NCBI GenBank assembly: GCA_947359465.1
Contig: OX375872.1
Location: forward strand, 79,405,641-79,469,640
Direction: 5' to 3'
DNA from: Metellina segmentata
Lineage: Eukaryota; Arthropoda; Arachnida; Araneae; Tetragnathidae
DNA: 64,000 bases
Shown: positions 44,451 through 55,472 of the stretch, piece after piece
Layout: each line of letters opens with the position of its first letter
Numbering within the stretch: the stretch's first letter is position 1
The notes under the pieces: generated by a model
Told to the model about the DNA's origin: nothing
Seen by the model: the letters and a program-made list of their open reading frames with translations, nothing else
The model's database searches: none
Translations under genes and position numbers: made by a program

Positions 44451-45738
44451 TGCCATCACATTCGTATAGCAGATATTCCTAGAGGATACTCCATTCATGA
44501 AATTAAATATTTAAAAAAAGGTGGCAAAGCATAGCGTTATTTTACAAATAGCTACGTGGAAATGTGGAAGATTTTTTATGAATATGTATTCTTGTTTAAA
44601 GCTTTTTGTACATAATTGAATTCAACATTTCATCAAAGAAAAAAATTCTTATTCAGTTCAACTTTTAATCCACCAGCGTAAGATCCAACGGGATCTTAGC
44701 TGAAATCTTCATTCTTCTCCACGCCATTGATCGCTTCTCCTTTTTGAATTTCCTCCCCAGAGCAGAAAGCTCGAGTGTGTCACTCCACACTTTAATCGTT
44801 TCCCAATTGACGAGAGCAAATTTCCTCATCTGTCTCGAACTTTCCGTCTGGAGGTTTGAACTCGCCAGGTAGCAATCGATGCCGGTATCCCACAAAGTAA
44901 TCATTCCTTGAGTGCCTCCAAAATTATACGCCTTTTTTTTTTCAAAAGTAAGTTGGGGGAACAACACAAGCAATAAAGCGAGAGCAAAAACCCATTTTCG
45001 GTTCGGGAAGGTGGACAGAATATGTGGCATCGAATGCGATAGGGGAGCAATTAAGCTAATCCCGGCGACATTTGCGAATAAAGACGCAGATCCAAAAAAG
45101 GTGCGGGCAAATATTTAAAGAATCCATTAGTGGTGCCGGAAGATGGATTATCATAAGGTAATTACGAGCTTCAAAAGGAGAGAGCGTTGTTACTGGAAGC
45201 GTACCATGGGGATTTGCTGCGGCGCATAACGACGGAACGCTCAAATGGCACAGTTAATGAGACAGACGTGCCACTCCATGTGAAATAAAACCTGACAGAA
45301 TAAAAGAGAGACTGAGGGGAGCGAATTTATTCTATTTATGTATTCGCATTCGAAAGTGATACTCTCATTCTTTTAATTGGATTTCTCTGTTTTTCTATAG
45401 ATGGCCGTACACTCTGCGAGCAAATAAAGAAACGAATGAAGAAAGGCCATCAGGAAATTGTGTCAAGCTTCATTAACCGAATTAGCCCAACCCTTTTTTC
45501 TTTCATTAATCTCTATTATGATATCTTGGGGAGTGAGGAACCCTTTTTCCGAAAATAAAAATTCCCACTTTCATTTCGAGCTCGCATTCCATTAGTGGTC
45601 TTCTCAAGAAGGACGGGCTGCGAGGAGGGTGCGGTTTTCCCACGTCCCCGTGAGGGAGTCCCCGGGGGGTCCACCGGACTGCTTCAGGGGTGTCGGAGCG
45701 AACAATCTCCCTCGTTAATAGGGGGTTAGTGCCGATTA
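44451..45738. other. No confident gene; includes an unassigned minus-strand frame
   Basis: A 121-codon minus-strand frame (44665-45030) starts with a signal-peptide-like stretch (KWVFALALLLVLFPQLTF), but it has no recognisable domain and overlaps a plus-strand frame in a GC-richer block. 45580-45720 is G/C-rich with runs such as CCCCGGGGGG. Confidence 0.35.
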
Positions 45739-47400
45739 GCGTTCAAGGTGCTTTGGGGTTTAGGAGAACACACTGACACCACCTCCCGCTGGGAGTTTTA
45801 CGAGCCCAGTGCTTCCTTTCACAGGCGACCGCCTCTGTAAGTTGACCTTTCTTCGGACCCAACGGGGGACTTGTCTCCTTTTCGGACATACCTTTGACTT
45901 TTGGGGAGCCAGACTCAAAGGCTTCGAATAAACACACACGTCCTTTCAGACGTGACAGGATGGAAATTGCTATGGGAGAACCCGTTCTCTTGAGGGACTG
46001 ATGTGTGACAAACCATCCGAAATTCGACTGTTCAATTTTGTACTTCAAAATAGAGGACATTTTACGTCTCCGAATTGCATACCTAGTTTTTTAATTTCTA
46101 TGATTAGTTATTAGTTCCTTCTACAAATCATCGCCTCTGAAGATCGACTTTTCTTTGGACATTACAGAGGGCTGGTCTGCTCTATGGACATCCCTTTCAC
46201 TTTTGAGAAGCCGACTCAAAAGCTTCGGATAAACACTGACATCCTTTCAAATGTGACAGGATGGAAACTGTTATGGGAGAAGAGTTTTAACACGTTCTCT
46301 CTTCAGGGGTCTGGTACGAAACAAACCTTCAGAAATTTGATTGGTTCAAATATGTACTTCAAAATAGAGGATATTTTTCGTTTAAAAATCACAAACCTAT
46401 TTTTTTTACGTTCCGCTATGTCGTTAGACTCTTGAATGCTAAACCATTAGACTGTTGAACGCTATATGGGTAGACTCTTTGGATTTTCTCATCTTTCAAT
46501 TGTTATTACATTTTTTGCTAGCTCTCATAGCTTTTAAATTACTATAGGAAGTCTGGAGTAGACATTTTTGGGGACACGGATTTTTACCGTAGGTCCCAGT
46601 ACTGCAACGAAATGCTAGTCGCATTCAACGTGAAAAATTCGACATTTTTGCTTCAGGTTTCATCGACTGAATTCAAACGAATTAAAAAAAATGTATTAGG
46701 TGATGGACAGGCTAAAATAGCCGCTACGAAAATGGTATATCGGACTACTCTTAATAAGTTAAGGAAAGTTTAATTCGTTGATTTATTTTTAAAGCATGGC
46801 CTGAATATTTTATACATTTCCAAAGATTGATCACAGTGTTCTTAACCCTCCAACATGTTTCGGCATTATATCCCGTTCATCAAGATGACAAGATCATAAG
46901 ACGAGACAAGATGACGAGATATCTCGTCATCAAGATAGTGCGGGTTCTTTTTACGACGACGATATCAAGATCCGGCCAGTTTTCTACTCAATATCTGGTC
47001 ACCTTTTGTAAGAGATAATCCACCTCGTCAAGACAACCACCAGGAAGGTTAAAAGGTATTGATTAGAGTTCAAGGTTGTGGGATTTGGCAAAATGCACTG
47101 ACACTCCCTCCGCTGTGAGTTATACGAGCCCGCCGATTTCTGTCACAGGTGGTCGCCCCTATCTATGAAGGTTGACTTCTCTCCGTACTTACGGGGGGAG
47201 GGGGGGTTGTCCGACGTTTCTTACAGGCTTTTCAGACACCCCCTTGACTTTTGAAAAGATTTGTCCAGGCTCAAAGGCTTTAGATACATGCTCCCTTCAA
47301 GGGGGACCGTTCTGAAGTCACTGTGGAAAAATAATTAAATCTTGTCCTCTTGTGGGACTAAGACAGCTGTCAACCCGATTTTTTAATATTCTACTTAATA
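45739..47400 (+). repeat. Repeat family of about 350 bp, three copies
   Basis: Copies at about 45739-46090, 46128-46400 and 47060-47395 share ACTGACA(T/C)xxCCTCC, GGTCGCC.CT-TGACTT, TTTTGAxxAGCC.GACTCAAA.GCTTCG and GTCCTCTTG-GGGACT. The piggyBac-like MITE lies between the second and third. Confidence 0.75.
46846..47048. mobile_element. piggyBac-like MITE with TTAA duplication
   Basis: TTAA at 46842-46845 and 47049-47052. The left end starts CCCTCCAACATG and the right end, inverted, starts CCTTCCTGGTGGTTGTC. The interior has a perfect palindrome centred near 46923 (core GACGAGATATCTCGTC), a module shared with 13959-14187. No coding capacity. Confidence 0.8.
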
Positions 47401-47403
47401 TAA

Positions 47404-47455
47404 GGTTAGTTGGTTATTTTCGGGTTTTATGCCGCAAGGGGCAGTATTTGCCAGT
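47404..47455 (-). mobile_element. SINE-B tail fragment
   Basis: GTTAGTTGGTTATTTTCGGG followed by TTTTATGCCGCAAGGGGCAG is the inverse of the SINE-B 3' end. Confidence 0.65.
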
Positions 47456-47497
47456 TTCGCCAAATTCAAGGAAAACACAAAGAGAGGAATGTAGATT

Positions 47498-47738
47498 GTT
47501 GATTAACGTTGCTCTGGAGCAACAAACACAACGGGATATTTGCGATGGTCCGGAATCAATGCCGAGGGCAATGCCTCGTAATTTTGAACCACGGTCAGAT
47601 AATCAGAACACTTCCACACCACAGCAACGTAACGACATTTGTGGTCACGACAGGTTTAACGTGCACAAGCCCCTATGTATTGTAAGGGTCTTTAGCTGTT
47701 CCAAGTTTCGAACTCGCAACCTTGTTGCTCATCCGCTA
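47498..47738 (-). mobile_element. SINE-A type 2 with internal deletion
   Basis: The minus strand has B-box-side sequence GGTTGCGAGTTCGAAACTTG, the body with the GGTGCCAGCTCAGG segment deleted, and the 3' end. The 140-codon plus-strand frame across it is not a gene. Confidence 0.78.
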
Positions 47739-47848
47739 TCCATATTCAACTTTATATTAATTTTTTTTTTTTAATATTTTTTTATTCCAAACTTGTACGA
47801 CTTTTTTAAATTTCGAAGATAATTAAACAATTAAATGACGCTCAAAAG

Positions 47849-48117
47849 TTGGTTGGTTTTTCAATAAGTAATACTCTAATAATCTAAATTGGTTGGTAAT
47901 TCTTCAAATATACTTTATCATCATTTTAAACTCGTACATTTTACTTTGGTTGGTTACGGTTTTTTTTAAAATTATTATTTGGCTATGGCTGCGCCAGACA
48001 CAAGACATACAACACAATGAAAGTTTTACTGACACAAAATACAGGAATCGATCCTACGCCTCCTACAACTCGAAGGTTGCTAGCGCAGTGGCCATACCCA
48101 CTGAGCCACGACCCTCC
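47849..48117 (-). mobile_element. SINE-B, near full length
   Basis: The minus strand begins GGTCGTGGCTCAGTGGGTAT (A box) and has B box GGATCGATTCCTG, the body, and a tail of CCAACCAAC at 47849. Extra AT-rich sequence containing more GGTTGG units separates the body from the final tail. Confidence 0.8.
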
Positions 48118-48299
48118 CGAAAGGATCTCAGATCTTCGAGTTTATCGTATTGGGCCCAAGCAGGTGCTCACCTGACCAGATCAAATTTCTTTTTTAAGAT
48201 CAACATTCATTGATTATTTCTATTCATTACTCGTCTATCTATCTAGTCTATTGGTGAGGGAACGGCAAGACAGTATATAAATGAACACTACAAAAAAAC

Positions 48300-48895
48300 A
48301 TCGAGTATCAAACATACATGTCACCAAAAATGTAGTTACAAATGAAGCACCTGTTTGAAAATTGTATACCTGCCTGTATTTATGACCAGTTATGCTACTG
48401 TTAATAAAGCTGTTCACATATTTGCAAAATATGCGTGGATTTAATGATTTAGTTCTGGTAAAGGTTGAATCCGATTACTGTTGATGTGAATTCCTTTCGT
48501 TCGAGCAAAGGGAGAAGTGTCCGAATTTCCTCTTCGAAACTTAGAAAAGATCAGTACTATATATATGACTGTACTATACAAATGTTTTTCATAAAAAGAC
48601 CTAGCACACTATGTTCATTACATTAGTGCTACAAATATAAAACATAAGTGTAACCAAAAATGCAGTTGGAAATGGAGCGCCTTTAAAAAATTACACCTGC
48701 ATGAATTTTTGACTAGTTATGCGAATGGTGTTAAAACTGTTCACATATTTGCAAAATATGCGTGGTTTTAATGATTCAGTTCTGGTGAAGGTTGAATCCG
48801 ATTATTATTGATGTGAATCCCTTTCGTTCGAGCAAAGGGGGAAGAGCCCCGAATTTTCTATTCGAAACGTAGAAGGGATAAAAAATTGTAATCGA
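48300..48895 (+). repeat. Tandem duplication, about 336-bp unit, two copies
   Basis: GTTCACATATTTGCAAAATATGCGTGG, GGTTGAATCCGATTA and CCTTTCGTTCGAGCAAAGGG occur at about 48412-48515 and 48748-48850. Confidence 0.88.
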
Positions 48896-49350
48896 ATTGT
48901 CCTCGAGGCCAGCGTAGGAAAAACCGGTATTCGCGGAATGTTCAATAAAATAGCACAAACACTTTGGCCGCCATTTTTCTTCGTCGCTCGACCACATTTT
49001 GCGGAACAAGAGTGAGTCTAGCGATTTTAGTCGCATTAAAAGCATTCCCCTCTTCACTCCTTTGGGGTTATATTTTATTTTACTCCGGACTCGGGAGTCG
49101 TAAACGGGAGTAAACTAAATAAAAAACGGAAGGGGAATTTGATTTCAATTGGTGTGATCGAGATGAAGAGAGCGCAATACTTGTGACTCAGCTAGGGCAG
49201 TTGGCGAGATTTCCCCCCATGGCCACGATAGCGAAAGAATGCCGCCAATATATTATTACGTACTGGGATCATAAACGAAAGAGCAAAAACCCTCCCCAGT
49301 CCTCTCTGTTTAAAAGGAACTTTGTTCAGTTTGCTAGGGAAGAAAAGCAT
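48896..49350. other. GC-richer block, no gene recognised
   Basis: A 93-codon minus-strand frame (48776-49057) overlaps the tandem duplication and is unrecognised. Confidence 0.35.
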
Positions 49351-49429
49351 CTATGAATAAAGTAGGTAGGTATATTAACTAACGTCGTACTGGAGCAACA
49401 CAACGGGCTATTGACGACACTATGAATAA
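49351..49429 (-). mobile_element. SINE-A tail-only insertion (59 bp) with 10-bp target duplication
   Basis: The insert at 49361-49419 is, on the minus strand, GTCGTCAATAGCCCGTTGTG to TACCTACCTACT. CTATGAATAA flanks it at 49351-49360 and 49420-49429. Confidence 0.93.
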
Positions 49430-49558
49430 GACACAGTTGGAAATTATCGGTCGTTAGTCCAGTTTTGAAACTTTAAAATTCGTTTGGACGACCGAGACTG
49501 ATAAGTATTTGAATTTACGTAACGCTGGAGTGTAGGTCGAATTGGACGAAATTTCGAA

Positions 49559-49866
49559 GGGCCGTGGTTGCCTGGTTGGTAGAGTCTCGGATTAGCAATC
49601 GGTGGTTTGCGAGTTCGAAACTCGATACGAAAGACCATCGTGTCCGGAGACTGGTGCACGTTAAATCCCGTGACCTTAAATGTCCTCCCGTTTGCGTGGT
49701 GTGGACGTTTAAAGGTGGAGTGCCAGCTCAGGTGTTGACTTCGTCATCTGACCGTGGTTCAAAATTACAAAGTGTGGTCTTCGAATATGTCCCTTTCGAA
49801 TTAATCCCGGAACTTCGCCAATAGTCCGCTGTGTTTTCTAGCGTGACGTAAATTCAACTGCCCACC
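49559..49866 (+). mobile_element. SINE-A type 2, near full length
   Basis: Head GCCGTGGTTGCCTGGTTGG, A-box end GGTAGAGTC, B box GAGTTCGAAACTC, complete body, diverged 3' end (CAATAGTCCGCTGTG) and short CCACC tail. Confidence 0.87.
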
Positions 49867-50003
49867 AAAGTCTTGGTGAATAGGTTCAAAATGACGGGGT
49901 GTTGTTATCTCGGATCTTTTCCTTCCGGATTGGGATCCATGACCGTCGTCAATAGCCCGTTGTGTTGCTCCTGTACAACCTTAATTAAAATACCTGCCTA
50001 CCC
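49867..50003 (+). mobile_element. SINE-A, 5'-truncated copy (3' half)
   Basis: Starts near GTTCAAAATGACGGGGTG and ends in TACCTGCCTACCC. It directly abuts the tail of the previous copy. Confidence 0.82.
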
Positions 50004-50267
50004 ATACCCTAGTCCTTTAGTCTTTAATCACACTGTGTTTATACGCACTCACGTTTCATTGCTAGATAATCATGGCTAAATTTAATCATGATTGAAAAAT
50101 TAGTCATAGTGATAAATCAATCATTAAGTCATTAATGATTCAATCACTAGTTTTAGTCACGAAATAGATTCATAAAGTTAAGGTATGCTAAATTGCCTGG
50201 GCGTGACATTGTTTACTCTCAATTTGCATGATTTTATCGATTACCAAATCGATTCAAGAACAAGTTA
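50004..50267. other. AT-rich DNA
   Basis: A short cluster of AATCATxATT-type palindromic segments; otherwise nothing recognisable. Confidence 0.4.
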
Positions 50268-50616
50268 GCCGACCAACCGGTATAGTGGTTAAGGTGTTAG
50301 CCTCTAGATCGGAAGGTTCCTGGTTCGAATCCGGGTCCGGACAAGGATGTTTGTAAGCGTATGGTGTAGAGGCGGCTGGTGCACCTTAAATCTGTACTGG
50401 CCGAAAGTCCTCACGTTGGGTTGGTGTGGAAGTTTGGAGAGTGGGGTGGAAGTTTGGAGAGTGGGGTGCCAGCTCAGGTGTTGCTTCGTCATCTGACCGT
50501 GGTCCAAAATTACGAGGTGTTGTCCTCGGATCTTTCCCTTAAAGGACTGATTCCGGACCGTCGTCAATAGCCCGTTGTGTTGCTCTAGTACGATGTTAAC
50601 TAAAATTACCATTACC
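50268..50616 (+). mobile_element. SINE-A type 1, full length
   Basis: A clean copy. CCGACCAACCGG is followed by A box TATAGTGGTTAAGG (50281-50294), B box GGTTCGAATCC (50322-50332), body, 3' end and ATTACCATTACC. A 20-base in-body duplication (GTGGAAGTTTGGAGAGTGGG twice) is its private mutation. The pol III promoter looks intact. Confidence 0.95.
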
Positions 50617-50846
50617 TCAAGAAATTAAATTTATATTCTTAAAGCAATGGTCTACTTTGGATAAATTGTAACCAATATGGTGGTGTTATGCAAAGTAGAG
50701 ACTACTCCTACTTCAAAAGACTTCTGACGTGCACATGCTGCGTCATGTGTTCACTCTTTAAATACTTCAAGCTGTTCTTGAGAAGATTTCAGTTTTCGTG
50801 ACCACCCCTATTAGCGCGCTGATAGAATTGTCTTTAGTTAAGGTAT
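50617..50846. other. Unassigned spacer between two SINEs
   Basis: No recognisable feature. Confidence 0.4.
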
Positions 50847-51207
50847 CCGACAACGTTCGGGCCGACCAAACGGCATAGTGGTTAAGGTGTTAGCCTCTAG
50901 ATCGGAAGGTTCCTGGTTCGAATCCGGGTCTGGATGTTTGTAAGCGTATGGTGTAGAGGCGGCTGGTGCACCTTAAATCTGTCGTGGCCGAAAGTCCTCA
51001 CGTTGGGTTGGCGTGGAAGTTTGGAGAGTGGGGTGCCAGCTCAGGTGTTGCTTCGTCATCTGACCATGGTTCAAAATTACGAGGTGTTGTCCTCGGATCT
51101 TTCCCTTAAGGGACTGATCCCGGACCGTCGTCAATAGCCCGTTTGTGTTGCTCTAGTATGACGTTAATTACAAAATTACCAAAATTACCATTACCGACAA
51201 CGTTCGG
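50847..51207 (+). mobile_element. SINE-A type 1, full length with 12-14-bp target duplication
   Basis: The element at 50861-51193 has A box CATAGTGGTTAAGG, B box GGTTCGAATCC, body, 3' end and (ATTACC)n. CCGACAACGTTCGG at 50847-50860 and 51194-51207 flanks it; the first CC may belong to the tail. It looks like one of the youngest copies. Confidence 0.95.
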
Positions 51208-52300
51208 AGTACTTCTTCTTAAGTGATTCAATAGCAATTTTTTTCTTGTAAAAGTTGAATGAACATAAAAAAAAAAAAAAAAACATTCTAACCCAGTAAA
51301 ACTGAAAAAAATTTTTTTTTTCTTTTTAAATAAATGCCAAAAACTGTTTTGTTTTGGTCAAAAAATATTTACGAAAAACACTCCAATTTATCACAATACT
51401 AACAAAACTTTACACTAAGACTCTTAAATATCTAAGCAAGTGGCTGAAGCTGGATATAAGCTAAATTTTATTCGAATCTGGATATATAAGAGATGACGTA
51501 AAAAGTATATGAATTTCTGAAAAATTTTTCTACAACAATCAACAAAGTGACTGAAAGTTTTTTTTCTACTAAAGATACAGATAAAATCCAGCTTAAGGCA
51601 CTAAAATATACATATAAGAACCATAATACCAAAGTTAAAAAAGTATATTAATTACTTTTTAGCTATCATTGTTACCGTGCATTTGGTTGAAAACAGCATT
51701 CAGAAAAAAAAATCTTTTAAAGATTGAAAAGCAATTTTTTGAATACTAATCTTTATCTATTTGCTCTAAAAATAAATGTTGGCTGTAACATAGAACAACA
51801 AAAATCATAAACTGCAATTTAATTTTTTTAAATCCTGCGGGAAACCGAAATTTGAATCAACTTCAGACACGTAAACACCACTTCCAGTTTGAAAAGTTTG
51901 CATCAAGGTTTTTTCAAATTGAAATATCTCAACTTCTGTTTTCGTTAGAGACAAAACAAAAACAGTTTTGGAAAGAGAAGAGTTCATATTTTATGAATAT
52001 CAAAATTTAAAAAAATTAGAAATTTGGTTCAAAAATTGACTTTTTAACATAGTCAGATTATATTATCTGTTAAATGTAGTAAATGTTAAGTTTTATTGCT
52101 TCAGTCAATTCAATTATTTAAAGCCTCTAAATTCCTTACACACTAAATTACGCAACCACACCGCCGTGGCTAAAGTAGTGACCATGGACGCGAATTTTCA
52201 ACTTCATCGAATCGGATCGGATCCTGAGTGCCAGTGGGTGAGTTTTTGGCTTTAGTTCAAGTCTTTGTTCCTCCCTGCCTTCGCTGTCAATATTTTCAGT
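51208..52300. other. AT-rich DNA, no gene recognised
   Basis: Contains A16 and T9 runs. 52026-52065 resembles the end of the dispersed repeat at 2640-3235. 52150-52300 could be 5' sequence of the gypsy element, but no long terminal repeat or primer-binding site is recognisable. Confidence 0.4.
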
Positions 52301-52348
52301 GTTCTTAATTCCAAAATCGCGTTTATGCTGCGATAGTTCGTTTTCAAA

Positions 52349-53130
52349 ATGCCTGATACAGAATCTGACGACTTTGAATTATCCAGAGTCGCTTTTAAAG
52401 CTCCAGTTTTTTGGCGTGCAAACCATGAGATGTGGTTTTTGCATATTGAAAGCCAATTTAAAAACGCTGGAATCGCTAGCGATGAAACGAAATTTCACAA
52501 AGTAGTAGCAGCAGTTGATACTGAGATTTTAGCATACGTTTGTGGTCTAGTTCGATCTCCTCCCTTCGAAAATAAGTATGAGACTGAGACTGAGAACACG
52601 AATTATCAATCAATTTGCACAAACTGAAACTTCCCGATTAAAAACTCTGTTACAAGATCTCCAGTTAGGCGATAGACGCCCATCGCAGTTATTTGAAATG
52701 AAAAAACTCGCGGCAAATAAATTTCCCGATGATATTTTGCGCAGTCTATGCATGCAACGGTTACCGATACAGGTACAGCAGATTTTGTCTGTCAGATCGG
52801 ACGATTTAAACGGTCTAGCTCTGATCGCTGACAAAATACTATACGTACCTAGTATTTCTTTCACAGTTGCAGAAATACCCAGGAATACGGCATTTTCGCT
52901 TGAGAGTTTATATGCGCAAACTTCGGCTTTGAGCGCCGAGTTTCGAAGTCTTTCTAGGGGTAAGGACGGACGCTTTTGTTCGAGGAAGAGATCAAGATCA
53001 GTTAGTAAGAATCGTAGCTCACATAGTGACATTCGGTTAGATTTATGCTGGTATCATGCTAAGTTTGGGGGAGAAAGCGCATAAATGTAAAACACCATGT
53101 AAATTTCAGGAAAACTAAATGGCTCATCGG
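52349..53130 (+). pseudogene. gypsy gag-like region with CWYH knuckle
   Basis: The gag part of a Ty3/gypsy gag-pol, which packages element RNA. Reading starts at ATG 52349 (MPDTESDDFELSRVAFKAP) and shifts frame near 52590. It continues as LQDLQLGDRRPSQL and VQQILSVRSDDLNGLALIAD, segments characteristic of this gag lineage, followed by an RS-rich linker and CWYHAKFGG (about 53048-53075). That motif is a zinc-knuckle variant whose last cysteines (C, then PC) fall in another frame. At least two frame breaks mean it is not translated as one protein. It precedes the protease in the usual order. Confidence 0.88.
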
Positions 53131-53134
53131 AACT

Positions 53135-53445
53135 GGCGATGACAGATGATAGCCTAGCATTAGGTCGCCTATTTATTTTTGAAAGGTCGACAAATAGTAG
53201 TTTCCTTATTGATACTGGTGCTGCGGTTTCCGTTTATCCCAAGCATGCATTTCGTGGTCAAAACAGAAAAGAAGACGTGTTTTGTCTATACGCGGCAAAC
53301 GGGTCAAAATAAAGCAATTATGGTAGTTGTCGAATCATTAAATTTGGGTCTTAGACGCGATTTCCCCTGGACTTTCGTTAGTGCAGACAATACACGACCG
53401 ATCATAGGCGCAGACTTCTTAGAACGATAGTTTGTTAGTCGATAT
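53135..53445 (+). pseudogene. gypsy aspartic protease region
   Basis: Encodes a retropepsin-like domain that would cleave the polyprotein. The catalytic motif FLIDTGAAVSVYP has its D codon at 53211-53213. The C-terminal flap and core motif RPIIGADFLE is near 53398-53427. The two halves are in different frames, separated by a shift near 53240-53320, so the domain is broken though both key motifs are kept. It lies between the gag knuckle and the RT, as expected for a Ty3/gypsy pol. Confidence 0.85.
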
Positions 53446-53639
53446 CAAAAATCGGTGCCTTATTGATGGTACAACAACCCTTTCTACGAAAGGTAATGTT
53501 AAGCCTACACAATCATAAGGTATAACTATCGCTTCTAATTGCAATTACAGCCAATTATTGCGTTAATTCCCGAGTGTATTTGCTCCTACACTTAACACAA
53601 AAAGCAGTAGTCACGCTGTAACGCATTGCATTCTTACGA

Positions 53640-53851
53640 AAGGACCACCCATTCTTTCTAAGGCTAGACGATTACGTCCCGAACGATTAGCTGCTGTTAA
53701 GAAAGAGTTTTCCAGATTGCTCGAACAGAGGGTATAATAAGACCATCTAACAGTATTTGGGCTAGTCCTATTCATTTAGTACGGAAAAAGACTGGTGAGT
53801 TTCGTGTATGCGGTGACTATCGCAGATTGAATGCAGTGACAGAGGTAGATA
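53640..53851 (+). pseudogene. gypsy reverse transcriptase, N-terminal part
   Basis: RT fingers region upstream of the transposon insertion. RLRPERLAAVKKEFSRLLEQ is followed by a one-base shift, then SIWASPIHLVRKKTGEFRVC and DYRRLNAV at about 53755-53835, the standard start of a gypsy RT. The frame stops at the Tc1-like element, whose TA target lies inside a codon junction of the RT. Confidence 0.88.
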
Positions 53852-54260
53852 CAGAGGTGTGAAAATTATTAGAATAATTGTGATTTTTTCAGTTTTTCTT
53901 GATTCATTTTGTATATACTTGCAATATTTCATGAAAGGTAATTTGTTTTGTTGATCCAATCAATTTTCACTCTTTTAGAATAGTTTTGGGGATATAATTT
54001 TGTTAAATAATACCATTTTCTAAAAAGAAAAATATTTTATTCAAAGTAATCAAGTTGTTTGCATTGCATAAAAAATTTGTTTGATTAACAAACGAACTTA
54101 AAATAAAATTTTAACATCGCTGCTTGCTGTGCTAGTATTTTGTTTCGTTTCTTGAGTTGGCATTGGTATTATTTTATTGTTAAAGCAATTCTTTTCGCTG
54201 CTTTGATTAGTTTATAATTGGTAGCTTTTTTTTCCTTTGTCAAAGGATTATTGCGTGATT

Positions 54261-55472
54261 ATGGGTAAAGCAAGTGATATTTCTCCTAGAAATCTAGCTG
54301 TGGTAAAGTGTCTCATCCAAGAAAATAACTATACACAACACGAAATCGCTAAAAAATCAAAAATTTCTCAAGCTTCTGTGTGTAGAATAAAAAGGATCTT
54401 TGGACTCCAAATGTGAATATGGAAATTCTAGAGTTGGGAAATGCGGAAGGAAAAATAAATTTACTGCAAGAACTGAAAGGAAATTAATTCAAATTGCTAA
54501 ATCTAACAGTAGAGTAACTAGTCATGAACTAAAAATCTCTCTTCAAGCGTATGGAGTAAATGTATGTGATTCTTCTATCCGTAGAAAGCTCATCTCAACT
54601 AGACTCAGTACTCGTCGTCCGCGAAAAAAGGCTAAAATCACATCTGCTAGGGCAAAGAAGAGACTTGCTTGGGCAAAAGTTGTGCAAGAACAATTCGGAA
54701 ATGACTGGAGCAAGGTGATAAATATTAATTTTCCTTTAATTAATCAGTTGAATTCAAGTTGCTCAGTTCTTTTCCTGAAATCATGTTTTTTGCATACTGA
54801 TTAAAAATACAGAACTGTTTATAAATTTGATTAAAAATTTCTTTATACGAATATTTCTCAACAAGTTACATACCTTAAAGTATTTTTTATCGTTTAGGTA
54901 TGTTTTTCTGATGAACCAATGTTTACGATATCAGAAGAAAGCAGTCTGTATTTCAGGAGAAGTACCAGTGAAGAATTTTCCCCAAATTGCATAGCACAAA
55001 CGGTTAAACATCCTACTAAAGTAATGGTTTGGAGCGTAATGTCTTCTCAGGGTACTGGACGTTTATACATTGTAGAAGGCATGATAAACCAGTATCAGTA
55101 TAAAAAAGTGCTTGAACAAAGACTAATTCCACAATTAAATGACTGGTTTCCATATGGAGACTTCATATTCATGCATGATGGAGCTCCGTGCCATAAAGCC
55201 TAAATCTGTAACCAAATTTTTGGATGAAAAAAATATAAAACTCTTCCATGGCCTGGAAACAGTCCAGATATGAACCCAATAGAGAATTTTTGGGCCATTG
55301 TAAAGAAAAAATTAAAGAATTGTAACATCACAAAAATGGTCTGATAGAAAGACTCATTCAAATTTGGCACCATGACAACGAAATACAATCTAATTGCCAA
55401 AAACTCATACAAAGTATGCCAAGACGTATCGAATCTTTAATAAAAAACAAGAAGATGCACACTAAATATTAA
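54261..55472 (+). pseudogene. Tc1-like (DD34E) transposase with a predicted intron, frameshifted
   Basis: Cut-and-paste transposase. ATG at 54261 begins the first helix-turn-helix (EIAKKSKISQASVCRIKR). A frameshift near 54400 leads to the second DNA-binding part (RKLIQIAKSNSRVTSHELKI) and a basic RRPRKKAK stretch. A GT-AG intron is predicted at 54715-54897; joining the exons gives the FSDE motif with the first catalytic D (54910-54912). The second D is in MHDGAPCH (55177-55179), and the third residue E is in MNPIE (55282-55284). There are 34 residues between them once the shifts are discounted. Three further frame breaks lie at about 55200, 55245 and 55342, and the C terminus ends at 55472. 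All three catalytic residues survive, but the gene is broken. Confidence 0.9.
54715..54897 (+). other. Predicted intron in the Tc1-like transposase
   Basis: Starts AAG|GTGATA and ends with a pyrimidine-rich TTTTTTATCGTTTAG|G. It contains in-frame stops, and its removal joins a run of transposase homology without a gap at FGNDWSK and VCFSDE. The 183-base length is ordinary for an arthropod intron. Confidence 0.75.

Noticed and set aside
44665..45030. 121-codon minus-strand frame with a signal-peptide-like start
   Set aside because: No recognisable domain, overlapping frames on the other strand and a GC-richer setting. A hydrophobic start by chance is plausible. Kept only as an unassigned note.
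50281..50332. Possible functional tRNA gene
   Set aside because: A and B boxes are present, but the sequence continues into the SINE body without a discriminator or acceptor-stem match, and many copies share it. It is a SINE head.
50379..51137. Short frames such as those containing WKFGEWG or GSLESGVPAQVL, repeated many times in the window
   Set aside because: These are readings of the SINE-A body in different frames; similar hypothetical proteins in databases would be SINE artefacts.
52150..52348. 5' long terminal repeat of the gypsy element
   Set aside because: No matching copy exists downstream of the pol remnant and no primer-binding site is recognisable, so an LTR cannot be supported.
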